Below, in pieces: positions 42,480 to 50,309 of a stretch of DNA of 64,000 nt. The notes under the pieces were generated by a model. It saw nothing but the letters and a program-made list of their open reading frames with translations. It had not been told where the DNA came from and did no database searches. The stretch lies in the NCBI RefSeq assembly GCF_018413525.1, contig NZ_JAHCDD010000014.1:23210-87209 (forward strand), written 5' to 3'. The DNA is from Acidovorax sp. CCYZU-2555. GTDB taxonomy: Bacteria > Pseudomonadota > Gammaproteobacteria > Burkholderiales > Burkholderiaceae_C. Made by a program: the position numbers and the translations under genes. The stretch's first letter is position 1; each line of letters begins with the position of its first letter.

Positions 42480-43676
42480 ATGAAGACTTCGTTGACCACA
42501 CTGGCTTGCGTACTGGCTGCTGCAGGTCTGGTGACCCCGTTGGCCCAGGCCCAGGAAAAAGTGAAGATCGGCTTCGTGACCGACATGTCGGGCCTGTATG
42601 CCGACGTCGAGGGCAAGAACGGCGCGCTGGCCATGCAGATGGCCATCGATGACTTCGGCGGCAAGGTGCTGGGCCAGCCCATCGAGCTGGTCTCCGCCGA
42701 CCACCAGAACAAGGCCGACATCGCGGCCAGCAAGGCGCGCGAATGGATTGACACGCAGGGCGTGACGCTGGTGTTCAGCGGCACGAACTCGGGCACGGCG
42801 CTGGCGGTGTCGCAAGTGGCGAACGAAAAGAAGCGCGTGCACTTCAACAACGGCGCGGGCTCCTCCGCACTGACCAACGAGCAGTGCAACCCCTACACCG
42901 TGCACTATGCCTATGACACCGTGGCGCTGGCCAAGGGCACGGGCGGCGCGGTCGTCGATCGCGGCGGCAAGGATTGGTTCTTCCTGACGGCCGACTACGC
43001 TTTCGGTCAGGCGCTCGAAACCGACACCACGGCCGTGATCAAGGCCAAGGGCGGCAAGGTGCTCGGCGGTGTCAAGCATCCGCTCAACGCCTCGGACTTC
43101 TCGTCGTTCCTGCTGCAGGCGCAGGCTTCCAAGGCGCAGATCCTGGGCCTGGCGAATGCCGGCGGCGACACCATCAACGCCATCAAGGCGGCCAAGGAAT
43201 TCGGCATCAACAAGACGATGAAGACCGCGGGCCTGCTGGTGTTCCTGACCGACATCCACAGCCTGGGCCTGAAGAACACCGAAGGCCTGCTGCACACGAC
43301 CAGCTGGTACTGGGACATGAACGACGCGTCGCGCGCCTTCGCCAACAAGTTCTTCGCCAAGACCAAGCGCATGCCTACCGACGTGCAGGCCGCCGACTAC
43401 TCGGCCGTGACGCAGTACCTCAAGGCCGTGCAGGCGGTCAAGACCACCGACGCCGACAAGGTCATGGCCTATCTCAAGAGCACGCCGCTGTCGGACTTCT
43501 ATGCCAAGGGCAGCATCCGTCCCGACGGCACTTATGCGCACGACATGTACCTGGTCGAAGTCAAGTCGCCCGCCGAGTCGAAGAAGCCCTGGGACTACCT
43601 GAAGGTGCTGTCGACACTGCCCGGCAACCAGGTGTTCACCACCAAGGCCGAAACCAAGTGCGCGCTCTGGAAATAA
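42480..43676 (+). CDS. ABC transporter substrate-binding protein, LivJ/LivK type
   Basis: A 398-residue periplasmic binding protein. The signal peptide is MKTSLTTLACVLAAAGLVTP with cleavage after AQA near residue 24. The mature part is a type I periplasmic-binding fold (KVKIGFVTDMSGLYADVEG at the N-terminus). Two cysteines are visible: C140 in NEQCNPY and C395 near the end. The ribosome site AGGAGA precedes ATG 42480. The ligand is not predictable; the family binds branched-chain amino acids, amides, urea or aromatic acids. A GC-rich hairpin follows the stop codon. Confidence 0.92.
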   Translation: MKTSLTTLACVLAAAGLVTPLAQAQEKVKIGFVTDMSGLYADVEGKNGALAMQMAIDDFGGKVLGQPIELVSADHQNKADIAASKAREWIDTQGVTLVFSGTNSGTALAVSQVANEKKRVHFNNGAGSSALTNEQCNPYTVHYAYDTVALAKGTGGAVVDRGGKDWFFLTADYAFGQALETDTTAVIKAKGGKVLGGVKHPLNASDFSSFLLQAQASKAQILGLANAGGDTINAIKAAKEFGINKTMKTAGLLVFLTDIHSLGLKNTEGLLHTTSWYWDMNDASRAFANKFFAKTKRMPTDVQAADYSAVTQYLKAVQAVKTTDADKVMAYLKSTPLSDFYAKGSIRPDGTYAHDMYLVEVKSPAESKKPWDYLKVLSTLPGNQVFTTKAETKCALWK

Positions 43677-43686
43677 GCGTGCCCGG

Positions 43687-43708
43687 CACGGCCCTTCCCG
43701 GGGCCGTG
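43687..43708 (+). repeat. Intercistronic hairpin after the binding-protein gene
   Basis: CACGGCCC at 43687-43694 and GGGCCGTG at 43701-43708 form a perfect 8-bp stem with a 6-nt loop and no U-tract. Such hairpins between the binding-protein gene and the permease genes protect the upstream message and raise binding-protein yield relative to permeases. Confidence 0.7.
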
Positions 43709-43758
43709 TGAGCTGCTTCTAGCTGCGCTTTCTTCTCTCACCCTTTCGCGTATACCCC

Positions 43759-44643
43759 ATGGAAATTCTAGGTGTTTCTTTGCCGGGCCTGATGAGCCAG
43801 CTCCTTCTGGGGCTGGTCAACGGCTCGTTCTATGCGATCTTGAGTCTGGGCCTGGCCGTGATCTTCGGCCTGCTCAACGTGATCAATTTTGCACATGGGG
43901 CCTTGTTCATGCTGGGGGCCGTGAGCACCTGGATGGCGATGAACTACTTCGGCATCAACTACTGGGTGATGCTGCTGGTGTCGCCGCTGCTGGTGGGCTT
44001 GCTGGGGGTGTTGATAGAGCGGTTTCTGCTGCGCTGGATCTACCGCCTCGATCATCTGTACGGGCTGCTGCTGACGCTGGGCCTGTCGCTGCTGATCGAA
44101 GGCGTGTTCCGCTCGGTCTATGGCGTGTCGGGTCTGGGCTATGACACGCCCGAGCTGCTCGAAGGCGCGACCGATCTGGGCTTCATGATGCTGCCCAATT
44201 ACCGCGCCTGGGTGGTGCTGGCATCGGTCACCGTATGCCTTGCCACCTGGTTCGTGATCGAGAAGACGCGCCTGGGCGCCTACCTGCGCGCCGGTACCGA
44301 GAACCCGCGCCTGGTCGAAGCCTTCGGCGTCAATGTGCCGGTGATGATCACGCTGACCTACGCGTTCGGCGCGGGCCTGGCGGCTTTCGCCGGCGTGCTC
44401 GCGGCGCCGGTCTACCAGGTCACGCCGCTGATGGGCCAGAACCTGATCATCGTGGTGTTTGCCGTGGTGGTCATTGGCGGCATGGGCTCGATCATGGGCG
44501 CCATTCTGACCGGCCTGGGCCTGGGCGTGATCGAGGGCCTGACCAAGGTCTTCTACCCTCAGGCTTCCTCTACCGTGGTGTTCGTCATCATGGTCATCGT
44601 TCTTCTGATTCGCCCCGCCGGCCTGTTCGGCAAAGAAAAATAA
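43759..44643 (+). CDS. livH: ABC transporter permease, LivH type
   Basis: A 294-residue inner-membrane permease with about eight helices. The family motif LLGLVNGSFYAILSLGLAVIFG occupies the N-terminus, and GGMGSIMGAILTGLGLGVIEG near the C-terminus contains the coupling helix that contacts the ATPases. It partners LivM in the channel. The start is 82 bp after the binding-protein stop. Confidence 0.93.
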   Translation: MEILGVSLPGLMSQLLLGLVNGSFYAILSLGLAVIFGLLNVINFAHGALFMLGAVSTWMAMNYFGINYWVMLLVSPLLVGLLGVLIERFLLRWIYRLDHLYGLLLTLGLSLLIEGVFRSVYGVSGLGYDTPELLEGATDLGFMMLPNYRAWVVLASVTVCLATWFVIEKTRLGAYLRAGTENPRLVEAFGVNVPVMITLTYAFGAGLAAFAGVLAAPVYQVTPLMGQNLIIVVFAVVVIGGMGSIMGAILTGLGLGVIEGLTKVFYPQASSTVVFVIMVIVLLIRPAGLFGKEK

Positions 44644-44655
44644 GGGGCCGCCAAC

Positions 44656-45639
44656 ATGAACACCAAGCTTCTTGCCAAGATAGGCTACGGCCTGCTGCTG
44701 CTGGCCCTGATCGTCGCGCCGTTCGCCGGTGCCTACCCGGTATTCGTGATGAAGCTGATGTGCTTCGCACTGTTTGCCGCGGCCTTCAATTTGCTGCTGG
44801 GCTATACCGGCCTGCTGTCATTCGGCCATGCGGCCTTTCTCGGCACGGCCGCCTATATCACCGGCTACAGCATGAAGATCTGGGGCCTGTCGCCCGAGCT
44901 GGGCATGCTCGCCGGCACGCTGGGCGGCGCCTTGCTGGGCCTGCTGTTCGGCTGGCTCGCGATCCGCCGCCAGGGCATCTATTTCTCGATGATCACGTTG
45001 GCGCTTGCGCAGATGGTGTTCTTCGTGTGCCTGCAGGTGCCCTACACCGGCGGCGAAGACGGCCTGCAGGGCGTGCCGCGCGGCAAGCTGTTCGGCCTGA
45101 TCGATCTGGCCAACGACCTGACCATGTACTACGTGGTGCTGGTGATCGTGGTGGCCGCGTTCCTGCTGATCGTGCGCACCGTGCATTCGCCGTTCGGCCA
45201 GGTGCTCAAGGCGATCAAGGAAAACGAGCCGCGCGCGATTTCGCTGGGTTACGACACCACGCGCTTCAAGCTGCTGGCCTTCGTTCTGTCGGCCGCGCTG
45301 ACCGGCCTGGCCGGCTCGCTCAAGACCGTGGTGCTGGGCTTTGCCACGCTGTCGGATGCGCACTGGACCACGTCGGGCCATGTGGTGCTGATGACGCTGA
45401 TGGGCGGGCTGGGCACGCTGTCGGGTCCGCTCGTGGGCTCGGCGGTGGTGGTGCTGATCGAGAACAAGATCGGCGAATTCGGCACCTTCCTGGGCCGCAT
45501 CACGGGCTTCGAATGGTTCAACACGCTGGGTGAGTCGGTGACCATCGTGACCGGCTTGATCTTCGTGGTCTGCGTGCTGGCATTCCGCCGCGGGATCATG
45601 GGCGAGATCAATGCCTGGCTGGCGCGCAAGAAGGCCTAG
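44656..45639 (+). CDS. livM: ABC transporter permease, LivM type
   Basis: A 327-residue inner-membrane permease, the second half of the channel. LLLGYTGLLSFGHAAFLGTAAY near 45-66 and the coupling-helix motif KAIKENEPRAISLGYDTTRFK are characteristic. It lies 12 bp after livH and ends the operon at a strong terminator. Confidence 0.93.
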   Translation: MNTKLLAKIGYGLLLLALIVAPFAGAYPVFVMKLMCFALFAAAFNLLLGYTGLLSFGHAAFLGTAAYITGYSMKIWGLSPELGMLAGTLGGALLGLLFGWLAIRRQGIYFSMITLALAQMVFFVCLQVPYTGGEDGLQGVPRGKLFGLIDLANDLTMYYVVLVIVVAAFLLIVRTVHSPFGQVLKAIKENEPRAISLGYDTTRFKLLAFVLSAALTGLAGSLKTVVLGFATLSDAHWTTSGHVVLMTLMGGLGTLSGPLVGSAVVVLIENKIGEFGTFLGRITGFEWFNTLGESVTIVTGLIFVVCVLAFRRGIMGEINAWLARKKA

Positions 45640-45665
45640 ACGCCCGCGACTTGCATTCGGCATGC

Positions 45666-45709
45666 TGCCCCGATCGCCCGGTCTTGCCCGGCGATCGGGG
45701 CATTTTTTT
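45666..45709 (+). terminator. Strong intrinsic terminator of the liv-type operon
   Basis: TGCCCCGATCGCC at 45666-45678 pairs perfectly with GGCGATCGGGGCA at 45690-45702, followed by seven T. It insulates the operon from the cassette downstream. Confidence 0.95.
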
Positions 45710-45938
45710 GGGCGACCCATTTGATGACGTTCCGGGCCATGTTGCCGATTCAGCACAGGCATCGTGGCGCTTGCGGGATCGATCTCCATCGCATGCCGGT
45801 TTGCAGCGGCGCCGCATGCAGGGCGCGAGGCCGCATGGCTGCGCTGCGGGCGTAAGACATGCGGCTTGTTCGCGCCAGCGGCCGGCGCTGCAATCCTGGC
45901 CAGGGATCTCCGCGCCTTGCCCATTCGTGTTTGCATCC

Positions 45939-45966
45939 ATGACCGGATTTTTCCCAGACATACGAT
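45939..45966 (+). promoter_or_regulatory. Candidate promoter of the peptide / radical SAM cassette
   Basis: ATGACC at 45939-45944 and TACGAT at 45961-45966 are separated by 16 bp; each matches four of six consensus bases. A start near 45973 would leave a short leader carrying the GGGGGA ribosome site of the peptide gene. Apart from this and the terminator at 45666-45709, the interval 45640-45994 shows no gene. Confidence 0.4.
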
Positions 45967-45994
45967 GAACTCTGTTTTTCAACGGGGGAAAAAT

Positions 45995-46216
45995 ATGTCC
46001 GAAAACGCAGTCAAGGAAATCATACGCAAGGCCATCGCGGATGCTGAATTCAGAACCGAACTGGCGCGTGATTTCGCGGAGATCATCGATCAGTACAACC
46101 TCACCGATGAAGAGAAGGCCGCGCTCAAGTCCATTGATTGGAGCAAGCCGCTTTCGAACTGCGGCGATCACCATTCCAAGTGGGTGCATATCTACCAGCA
46201 GTCGCCCGAGGAGTGA
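45995..46216 (+). CDS. Putative modified-peptide precursor (LigA/Os1348 NHLP-clan-like)
   Basis: A 73-residue acidic protein without signal peptide or membrane segment. ATG 45995 has GGGGGA 5 bp upstream; an in-frame ATG at 45965 is less likely. Residues 2-48 read as helical: VKEIIRKAIADAEFRTEL, then IIDQYNLTDEEKAALKSIDW. The pattern (DAEFR, xxYxLTDEExAAL, DW) resembles Os1348-type NHLP-clan leader proteins and the related LigA small subunit. The tail (50-73) holds C56, H59, H60, W63, H65 and Y67. Five bp downstream begins a radical SAM enzyme, the arrangement of a RiPP precursor and its modifier. Sampled GC (46021-46200) is 97 of 180 bases, about 54 %. The assignment is inference from motif and context. 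Confidence 0.65.
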   Translation: MSENAVKEIIRKAIADAEFRTELARDFAEIIDQYNLTDEEKAALKSIDWSKPLSNCGDHHSKWVHIYQQSPEE

Positions 46217-46221
46217 CAGCT

Positions 46222-47172
46222 GTGAACCTCGGCATTCTTCTGTGGAATACCTGCGATGCGTCCTGTGCGCATTGCGCGGTCTCATCCTCGCCCACCGAGG
46301 CGCGGGTGATGTCCAACAGCGACATCAAGAGGATCATTGATGGCGCATTTCTGGATGGAAAAAAGCCCAGTATCGGCCTGTCTGGAGGCGAGGCATTTCT
46401 CCACCTGGCGGATCTTCTGGAGATCGTCGCTTACGCGGTGCAAAAGGGTGGCCGGGTGTCGGTCAACACGAACTGCCATTGGGCGCAGGACATGGCTGAG
46501 GCAAGGCGCATCGTGCGGCTGGTCAAGAATGCGGGCGTGCACAAGCTGGTGGCTTCCACGGACACCTTCCACAAGAAGTACATCGACGACCAATGCGTGA
46601 TCCATGCGGTGAATGCCTGCATAGAGGCGCACCTCGAAATCGAGATTCAGTATGTGGCCACCAGAAAGACCGAGCGCATGTTCGAGTTCATCGAGAAGCA
46701 TGCCGACGATCTGGTGAATATCACCTGCCGGGAGATTCCCTGCCATCCCGTAGGGCGGGCCGAGAAAATGAAGCGCAGTGCGCTGATATTGCGCAGCAAG
46801 CTGCCCAAGGGCACCTGTCCCAATGCGGTGTTGTCGGTGTCTGCCGATGGCCGCTACATTCCCTGCTGCAACACGGCCGGGCATCTGAAGGCCTTGGAGA
46901 TGGGAACGATTGCGGAAAACCAGCAGGTGGTTGCGCGCCGCTATGCGCATTCGCCCGTGATGCGCAAGCTGTGGGAGAAGGGGCCCATCTCATTTGTTGC
47001 CAGCGCCCAGGCCGCGGGTTTCGTGCCCCAGCCTCTGGGTTATGTGGACCAGTGCCATCTGTGCCATGACTTGTTCAAGGACACGGAAATTTCCGCGCAG
47101 TTGAAAAAACTCGCTGACCAAGAAGCTTTTGACGAACTGTATGGAACCTATCAGGCCTATCTTCAGGATTGA
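46222..47172 (+). CDS. Radical SAM peptide-modifying enzyme with C-terminal auxiliary-cluster cysteines
   Basis: 316 residues from GTG 46222, with GAGGAG at 46208-46213; the start lies 5 bp after the peptide stop, so translation is coupled. The radical SAM motif CX3CX2C is C11/C15/C18 (CDASCAHC) and the SAM-binding GGE is at 55-57 (LSGGEAF). The C-terminal third has C199, C215-C216 and C278/C281 (CHLCHD), a SPASM/twitch-like set that would hold at least one extra iron-sulfur cluster; C169 and C174 are further candidates. The first cluster cysteine is only 11 residues in, so there is no N-terminal RiPP recognition domain. Likely role: crosslinking or other radical modification of the adjacent peptide. 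GC drops to about 48-53 % in sampled lines. The stop directly abuts that of the convergent gene. Confidence 0.8.
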   Translation: MNLGILLWNTCDASCAHCAVSSSPTEARVMSNSDIKRIIDGAFLDGKKPSIGLSGGEAFLHLADLLEIVAYAVQKGGRVSVNTNCHWAQDMAEARRIVRLVKNAGVHKLVASTDTFHKKYIDDQCVIHAVNACIEAHLEIEIQYVATRKTERMFEFIEKHADDLVNITCREIPCHPVGRAEKMKRSALILRSKLPKGTCPNAVLSVSADGRYIPCCNTAGHLKALEMGTIAENQQVVARRYAHSPVMRKLWEKGPISFVASAQAAGFVPQPLGYVDQCHLCHDLFKDTEISAQLKKLADQEAFDELYGTYQAYLQD

Positions 47173-48303
47173 TCAGAGCCTGATTTTTGCGGCATACCCC
47201 GTCATTTCGAGATAGCCGCGCCCGCGCAGCGCGCCGCCATCGGCTGCGCGCAGATCGCATAGGCCTTCCCAGTAGATCGTTCCCGTCGATGCGCGGCTGT
47301 CGAGTTCCTGGGCGTCGAGCAGGGCCGCCACCCGCCAGCTGCCCGCGGGCGTGGAGACAAGCCATTCGACGGGATAGCGCGCGCCGCTGGCCGGGCTGGT
47401 CCACCAGCGTTGGGGCGTGAACGTCACTTCCTCGGCGCCGAAGATGCGCGCGGCCTGGCCGGGCGCGCGCCAGGAGCCGCCGGCCCAGAGGCTGCTGGCG
47501 TCGGGCCGGCGCAGGCGGAAGGCCGTGAGCGCGCTGCCATCATCGAGATTCATGCCTATCCAGTCCCAGCCCTGGGCTTCGGGGTGCATCAGCGCGTCGC
47601 TGACTTCGTGGTCCAGCCAGGCACGGTTGTGGGCCTTGCTGTCAATGGCGAGTTCGCGGCCATCGAGCGTGATGCTGCCGGACACTTCCAGCTGTGGCTG
47701 GCTGTAGTAATAGCTGGCCTGGGCGGTGTCGGGGCCCTTGCGCGACAGGCCGGCCTGGCCTTGGAGCAGCACGGGCTGGGTGGTCGCGAGCTGCAGCGCG
47801 AGATCGAAGCCATCGCCCGCGATATGCGCGGCATAGCGGCTGGCCTCCATGGCGGAGCCGCAGGAGGCTGGCGTGCGGCGCAGAAACCAGTTGCCGAGCT
47901 GTACATCGGTATCGCCAGCGCGTGCCTGCGCCAGCCCCATGCCTTCGCGCGCGCTGCGTTGCGCGTGCAGCTGACGCTGGCCCGCGACATCCGTGAGCGC
48001 CGCATGCGCGAACACCAACTGGCGCGCGGCAAAGGCCGAGCGCAGATTCTGCGTGGAAGCTACGCGCGAACGGAAGAATGTGAGCTGGAACCCCAGCAGC
48101 CGGCCCTGGGCCTGCACCTGGCCGGTGATGTACCACCACTCGGTGGCTAGATCGGGGTGGCTGCCGAAGTCGCGTGGAAACTCCAGCGTGCGCGCGGGCA
48201 AAGCGCTGCCGGTCGCTGGCAATGCCAGCGCACCGACGCCGGCCGCGGCCTGGGTCAGCCAGCGGCGGCGGGAGTCGAGAAACGGCGGGCGTGGAGCAGA
48301 CAT
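47173..48303 (-). CDS. AttH-like lipocalin-fold protein with Tat signal
   Basis: A 376-residue protein starting at ATG 48303 (alternative 48315). The N-terminus carries a twin-arginine motif SRRRWLT followed by a hydrophobic stretch and ALPATGSA, so export by Tat is likely. The mature part begins FPRDFGSHPDLATEWWYITG, the hallmark of the AttH / carotenoid 1,2-hydratase lipocalin-like family, with AHNRAWLDHE and GWDWIGMNLDDG further on. Family members are often encoded next to an FtsX-type permease and ATPase, both present a few kb upstream on this strand. Function unknown; lipid or lipoprotein handling in the envelope is plausible. Confidence 0.85.
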   Translation of the reverse strand: MSAPRPPFLDSRRRWLTQAAAGVGALALPATGSALPARTLEFPRDFGSHPDLATEWWYITGQVQAQGRLLGFQLTFFRSRVASTQNLRSAFAARQLVFAHAALTDVAGQRQLHAQRSAREGMGLAQARAGDTDVQLGNWFLRRTPASCGSAMEASRYAAHIAGDGFDLALQLATTQPVLLQGQAGLSRKGPDTAQASYYYSQPQLEVSGSITLDGRELAIDSKAHNRAWLDHEVSDALMHPEAQGWDWIGMNLDDGSALTAFRLRRPDASSLWAGGSWRAPGQAARIFGAEEVTFTPQRWWTSPASGARYPVEWLVSTPAGSWRVAALLDAQELDSRASTGTIYWEGLCDLRAADGGALRGRGYLEMTGYAAKIRL

Positions 48304-48346
48304 GGCGTCTGCCAATGTAGCGCAAGCCCGCCGTCGATGCCGGCTA

Positions 48347-50233
48347 TCAGTAGGTCATCTTCAGCTGGAAGATCGCGGTCGTGCCGCTCACTTCGTTGCC
48401 GACGATCAGCAGCGGCTTGCCGTTGGGCGACGAGGCTGCGGGCACGAAGTGCAGGCCTTCGGGGCCCAGATCGCCGACCTTGTCGAGGTTCTTCTCGGGG
48501 TCCAGATCCCAGCCTTCGCGCGTGTTCAGGTAGTCCATCTGCACCGGTGCCTTGGGGTTGGTGATGTCATAGACGAGCACGCCGCCCATGCGCTCCAAAC
48601 CGACAAAGGCGAAGGTCTTGTCGCCGACCTTGCCCACGGTCAGGCCTTCTGGCTCCGGACCCTTGGCGCTGCTGCGTGCATCCAGCGTGGCGGTTTCGTC
48701 GTGGCCGGTGTTGAAGTAGGTCTTGCAGGGAATGCTGCGCGCGCTGCCGAGCTTGCACGCGTCGCTCGCGAGGAACTTCTCGATCGCCGCGCCCGAATCC
48801 CAGACCAGGGCACCGTTCTCGTCCCAGATCGAGAACGAACGGCCGCCGAAGGCGTACAGGTTGTCGTACATCATGCGGTCGCCCGTGGGGCTGGCCACGC
48901 CCGCGGCGGTGTACAGGATGGGCGTGCCGTCGGCGTTCTGCTGGTAGCCCTGGGTCCAGGTGACCTTGAGGCGGCCCAGCACATCGTCGTCGCGGCACTT
49001 GCCCGGTGCGCCCGCGGTCGCGCCGCAGTAGGCGAAGGTGGCGGGGTTGAGCAGGCCGCCCGCGGCCAGCGCGTTCAGGTGGGCCGGCAGGTCGTCGCCC
49101 TTGCGCGCGCTCCAGCCCTTGGCATTGGTCAGGTGCTTGACACGGAATTCCTCCATGAAGCCCTTGCTGGTGTCGCCGTTCACGTAGGCCGGATTGTCTT
49201 CGCCCCAGGTGCGCGCATCGCCTTCGTTGGCGGTCACGAGGTAGGTCTTGCCGCCCGCGTCGTAGGCCGCGATGCTGTCGGGCATGTAGAGGCTGCGCAG
49301 GCCGCCCCAGGTGGTGATGTTGATCTTGCCGTCTTCGTCCTGGATGTCGAGCGCGTTGGCTTCGAGGCTGTTGTCCTTGTAGCCCAGCGCGGTCACCGAG
49401 ATCACCTTGGCCGATGCCAGGTCGATGCGCGCCAGCGCGTTGTTCTCCTGCAGCGTGACCCAGGCCGTGCGGCTGTCGGCCGATACGGCGATGTACTCTG
49501 GCTCGAAGTCCTTCGCGGCCGTGGCCTTGGGGCCGAAGATGCGCACGCCGCGCGCGCGCAGCGCGGCTTCCTGGCCGTTGTACTGCGTGAAGCCGGCGGT
49601 GCGCGCCACGGGCTTCTTGGCGTCGGTCACGTCGATCACGCTGACCGAGCCTTCGGGGTCGATCTGGTAGTCATCGCTGGGTTCGCCTTCGTTGGCCACC
49701 AGCACATACTTGCCGTCGGGCGTGAACGTCACCATGTCGGGCTGGGCGCCGATCTCGATCTGGCTGATCAAGGCCAGCGTGCTCGCGTCGTACAGCGCCA
49801 TGCGGCCGTTGTCGGTTTTCACGGGAGCCTGCATCGCCACGGCGACGATGCCGCTGCGCACTGCCACGCTGTTGATTTCCGCGCCGGCGAGCACGGCCGT
49901 GCCTTCGATGCGGCCGACCTTGACGGGCTTGTCCGGGTTGCTCAGGTCCAGCACGTCGACGGCGCCGGCCAGCGCGTTGACCACAAAGCTGCGCTTGCTC
50001 GCGGCATCGTAGGCGGTGATTTCGGCCGCGCTCTTGACGAATTCACCGGTCGCGTAAGTGCCTATCTTCTCCAGCGCCACGGTCAGGGGCGTGGCCTCCA
50101 CGGCGGGCGGGGGCGTGACGACAGCTTCCGGCGTGCCGTCGCTGCCGCCGCAGGCAGACAGCAGGGCCGTGGCGAGAACGCTCAACGCGAACAGACGGGT
50201 GTGGGCAGGAAGCGAGCGCAGGGAAGAAGCCAT
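48347..50233 (-). CDS. Choice-of-anchor-I family lipoprotein (alkaline-phosphatase-like)
   Basis: A 628-residue lipoprotein; ATG 50233, signal peptide ending in lipobox LLSAC, then a Pro/Glu linker. The rest is a beta-propeller: TPDGKYVLVANEGEP, VSADSRTAWVTLQENN, and GPEPEGLTVGKVGDKTFAFVGLERMGG are signatures of the choice-of-anchor-I / PhoX-like extracellular family, some members of which are calcium-dependent phosphatases. It lies between the FtsX-type permease gene and the AttH-like gene. A PhoB-like half-site lies just upstream at about 50283-50302. Phosphatase activity is inference. Confidence 0.85.
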   Translation of the reverse strand: MASSLRSLPAHTRLFALSVLATALLSACGGSDGTPEAVVTPPPAVEATPLTVALEKIGTYATGEFVKSAAEITAYDAASKRSFVVNALAGAVDVLDLSNPDKPVKVGRIEGTAVLAGAEINSVAVRSGIVAVAMQAPVKTDNGRMALYDASTLALISQIEIGAQPDMVTFTPDGKYVLVANEGEPSDDYQIDPEGSVSVIDVTDAKKPVARTAGFTQYNGQEAALRARGVRIFGPKATAAKDFEPEYIAVSADSRTAWVTLQENNALARIDLASAKVISVTALGYKDNSLEANALDIQDEDGKINITTWGGLRSLYMPDSIAAYDAGGKTYLVTANEGDARTWGEDNPAYVNGDTSKGFMEEFRVKHLTNAKGWSARKGDDLPAHLNALAAGGLLNPATFAYCGATAGAPGKCRDDDVLGRLKVTWTQGYQQNADGTPILYTAAGVASPTGDRMMYDNLYAFGGRSFSIWDENGALVWDSGAAIEKFLASDACKLGSARSIPCKTYFNTGHDETATLDARSSAKGPEPEGLTVGKVGDKTFAFVGLERMGGVLVYDITNPKAPVQMDYLNTREGWDLDPEKNLDKVGDLGPEGLHFVPAASSPNGKPLLIVGNEVSGTTAIFQLKMTY

Positions 50234-50309
50234 GGTAGGTAGGAGCGGATGCAGTGGTCGAAGCCTGCGTTGTAGCGGGCGTTCGTGACACTGGCGTGAA
50301 TCCGCGCCG

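Noticed and set aside
45764..45994. Longer version of the peptide with a 77-residue N-terminal extension, possibly a signal peptide
   Set aside because: The stretch is GC-rich, Ala/Cys/Arg-heavy translation of the intergenic region, includes the candidate promoter, and lacks a ribosome site; ATG 45995 has a strong one.
46138..46221. Extension of the radical SAM frame by 28 codons into the peptide gene
   Set aside because: The ribosome site GAGGAG is correctly placed for GTG 46222, and the extension has no similarity to the radical SAM fold.
47173..48303. Annotation as a carotenoid 1,2-hydratase enzyme
   Set aside because: The lipocalin-like fold matches that family's domain, but no carotenoid genes are present and a Tat-exported protein near FtsX-type transport genes fits the AttH group better.
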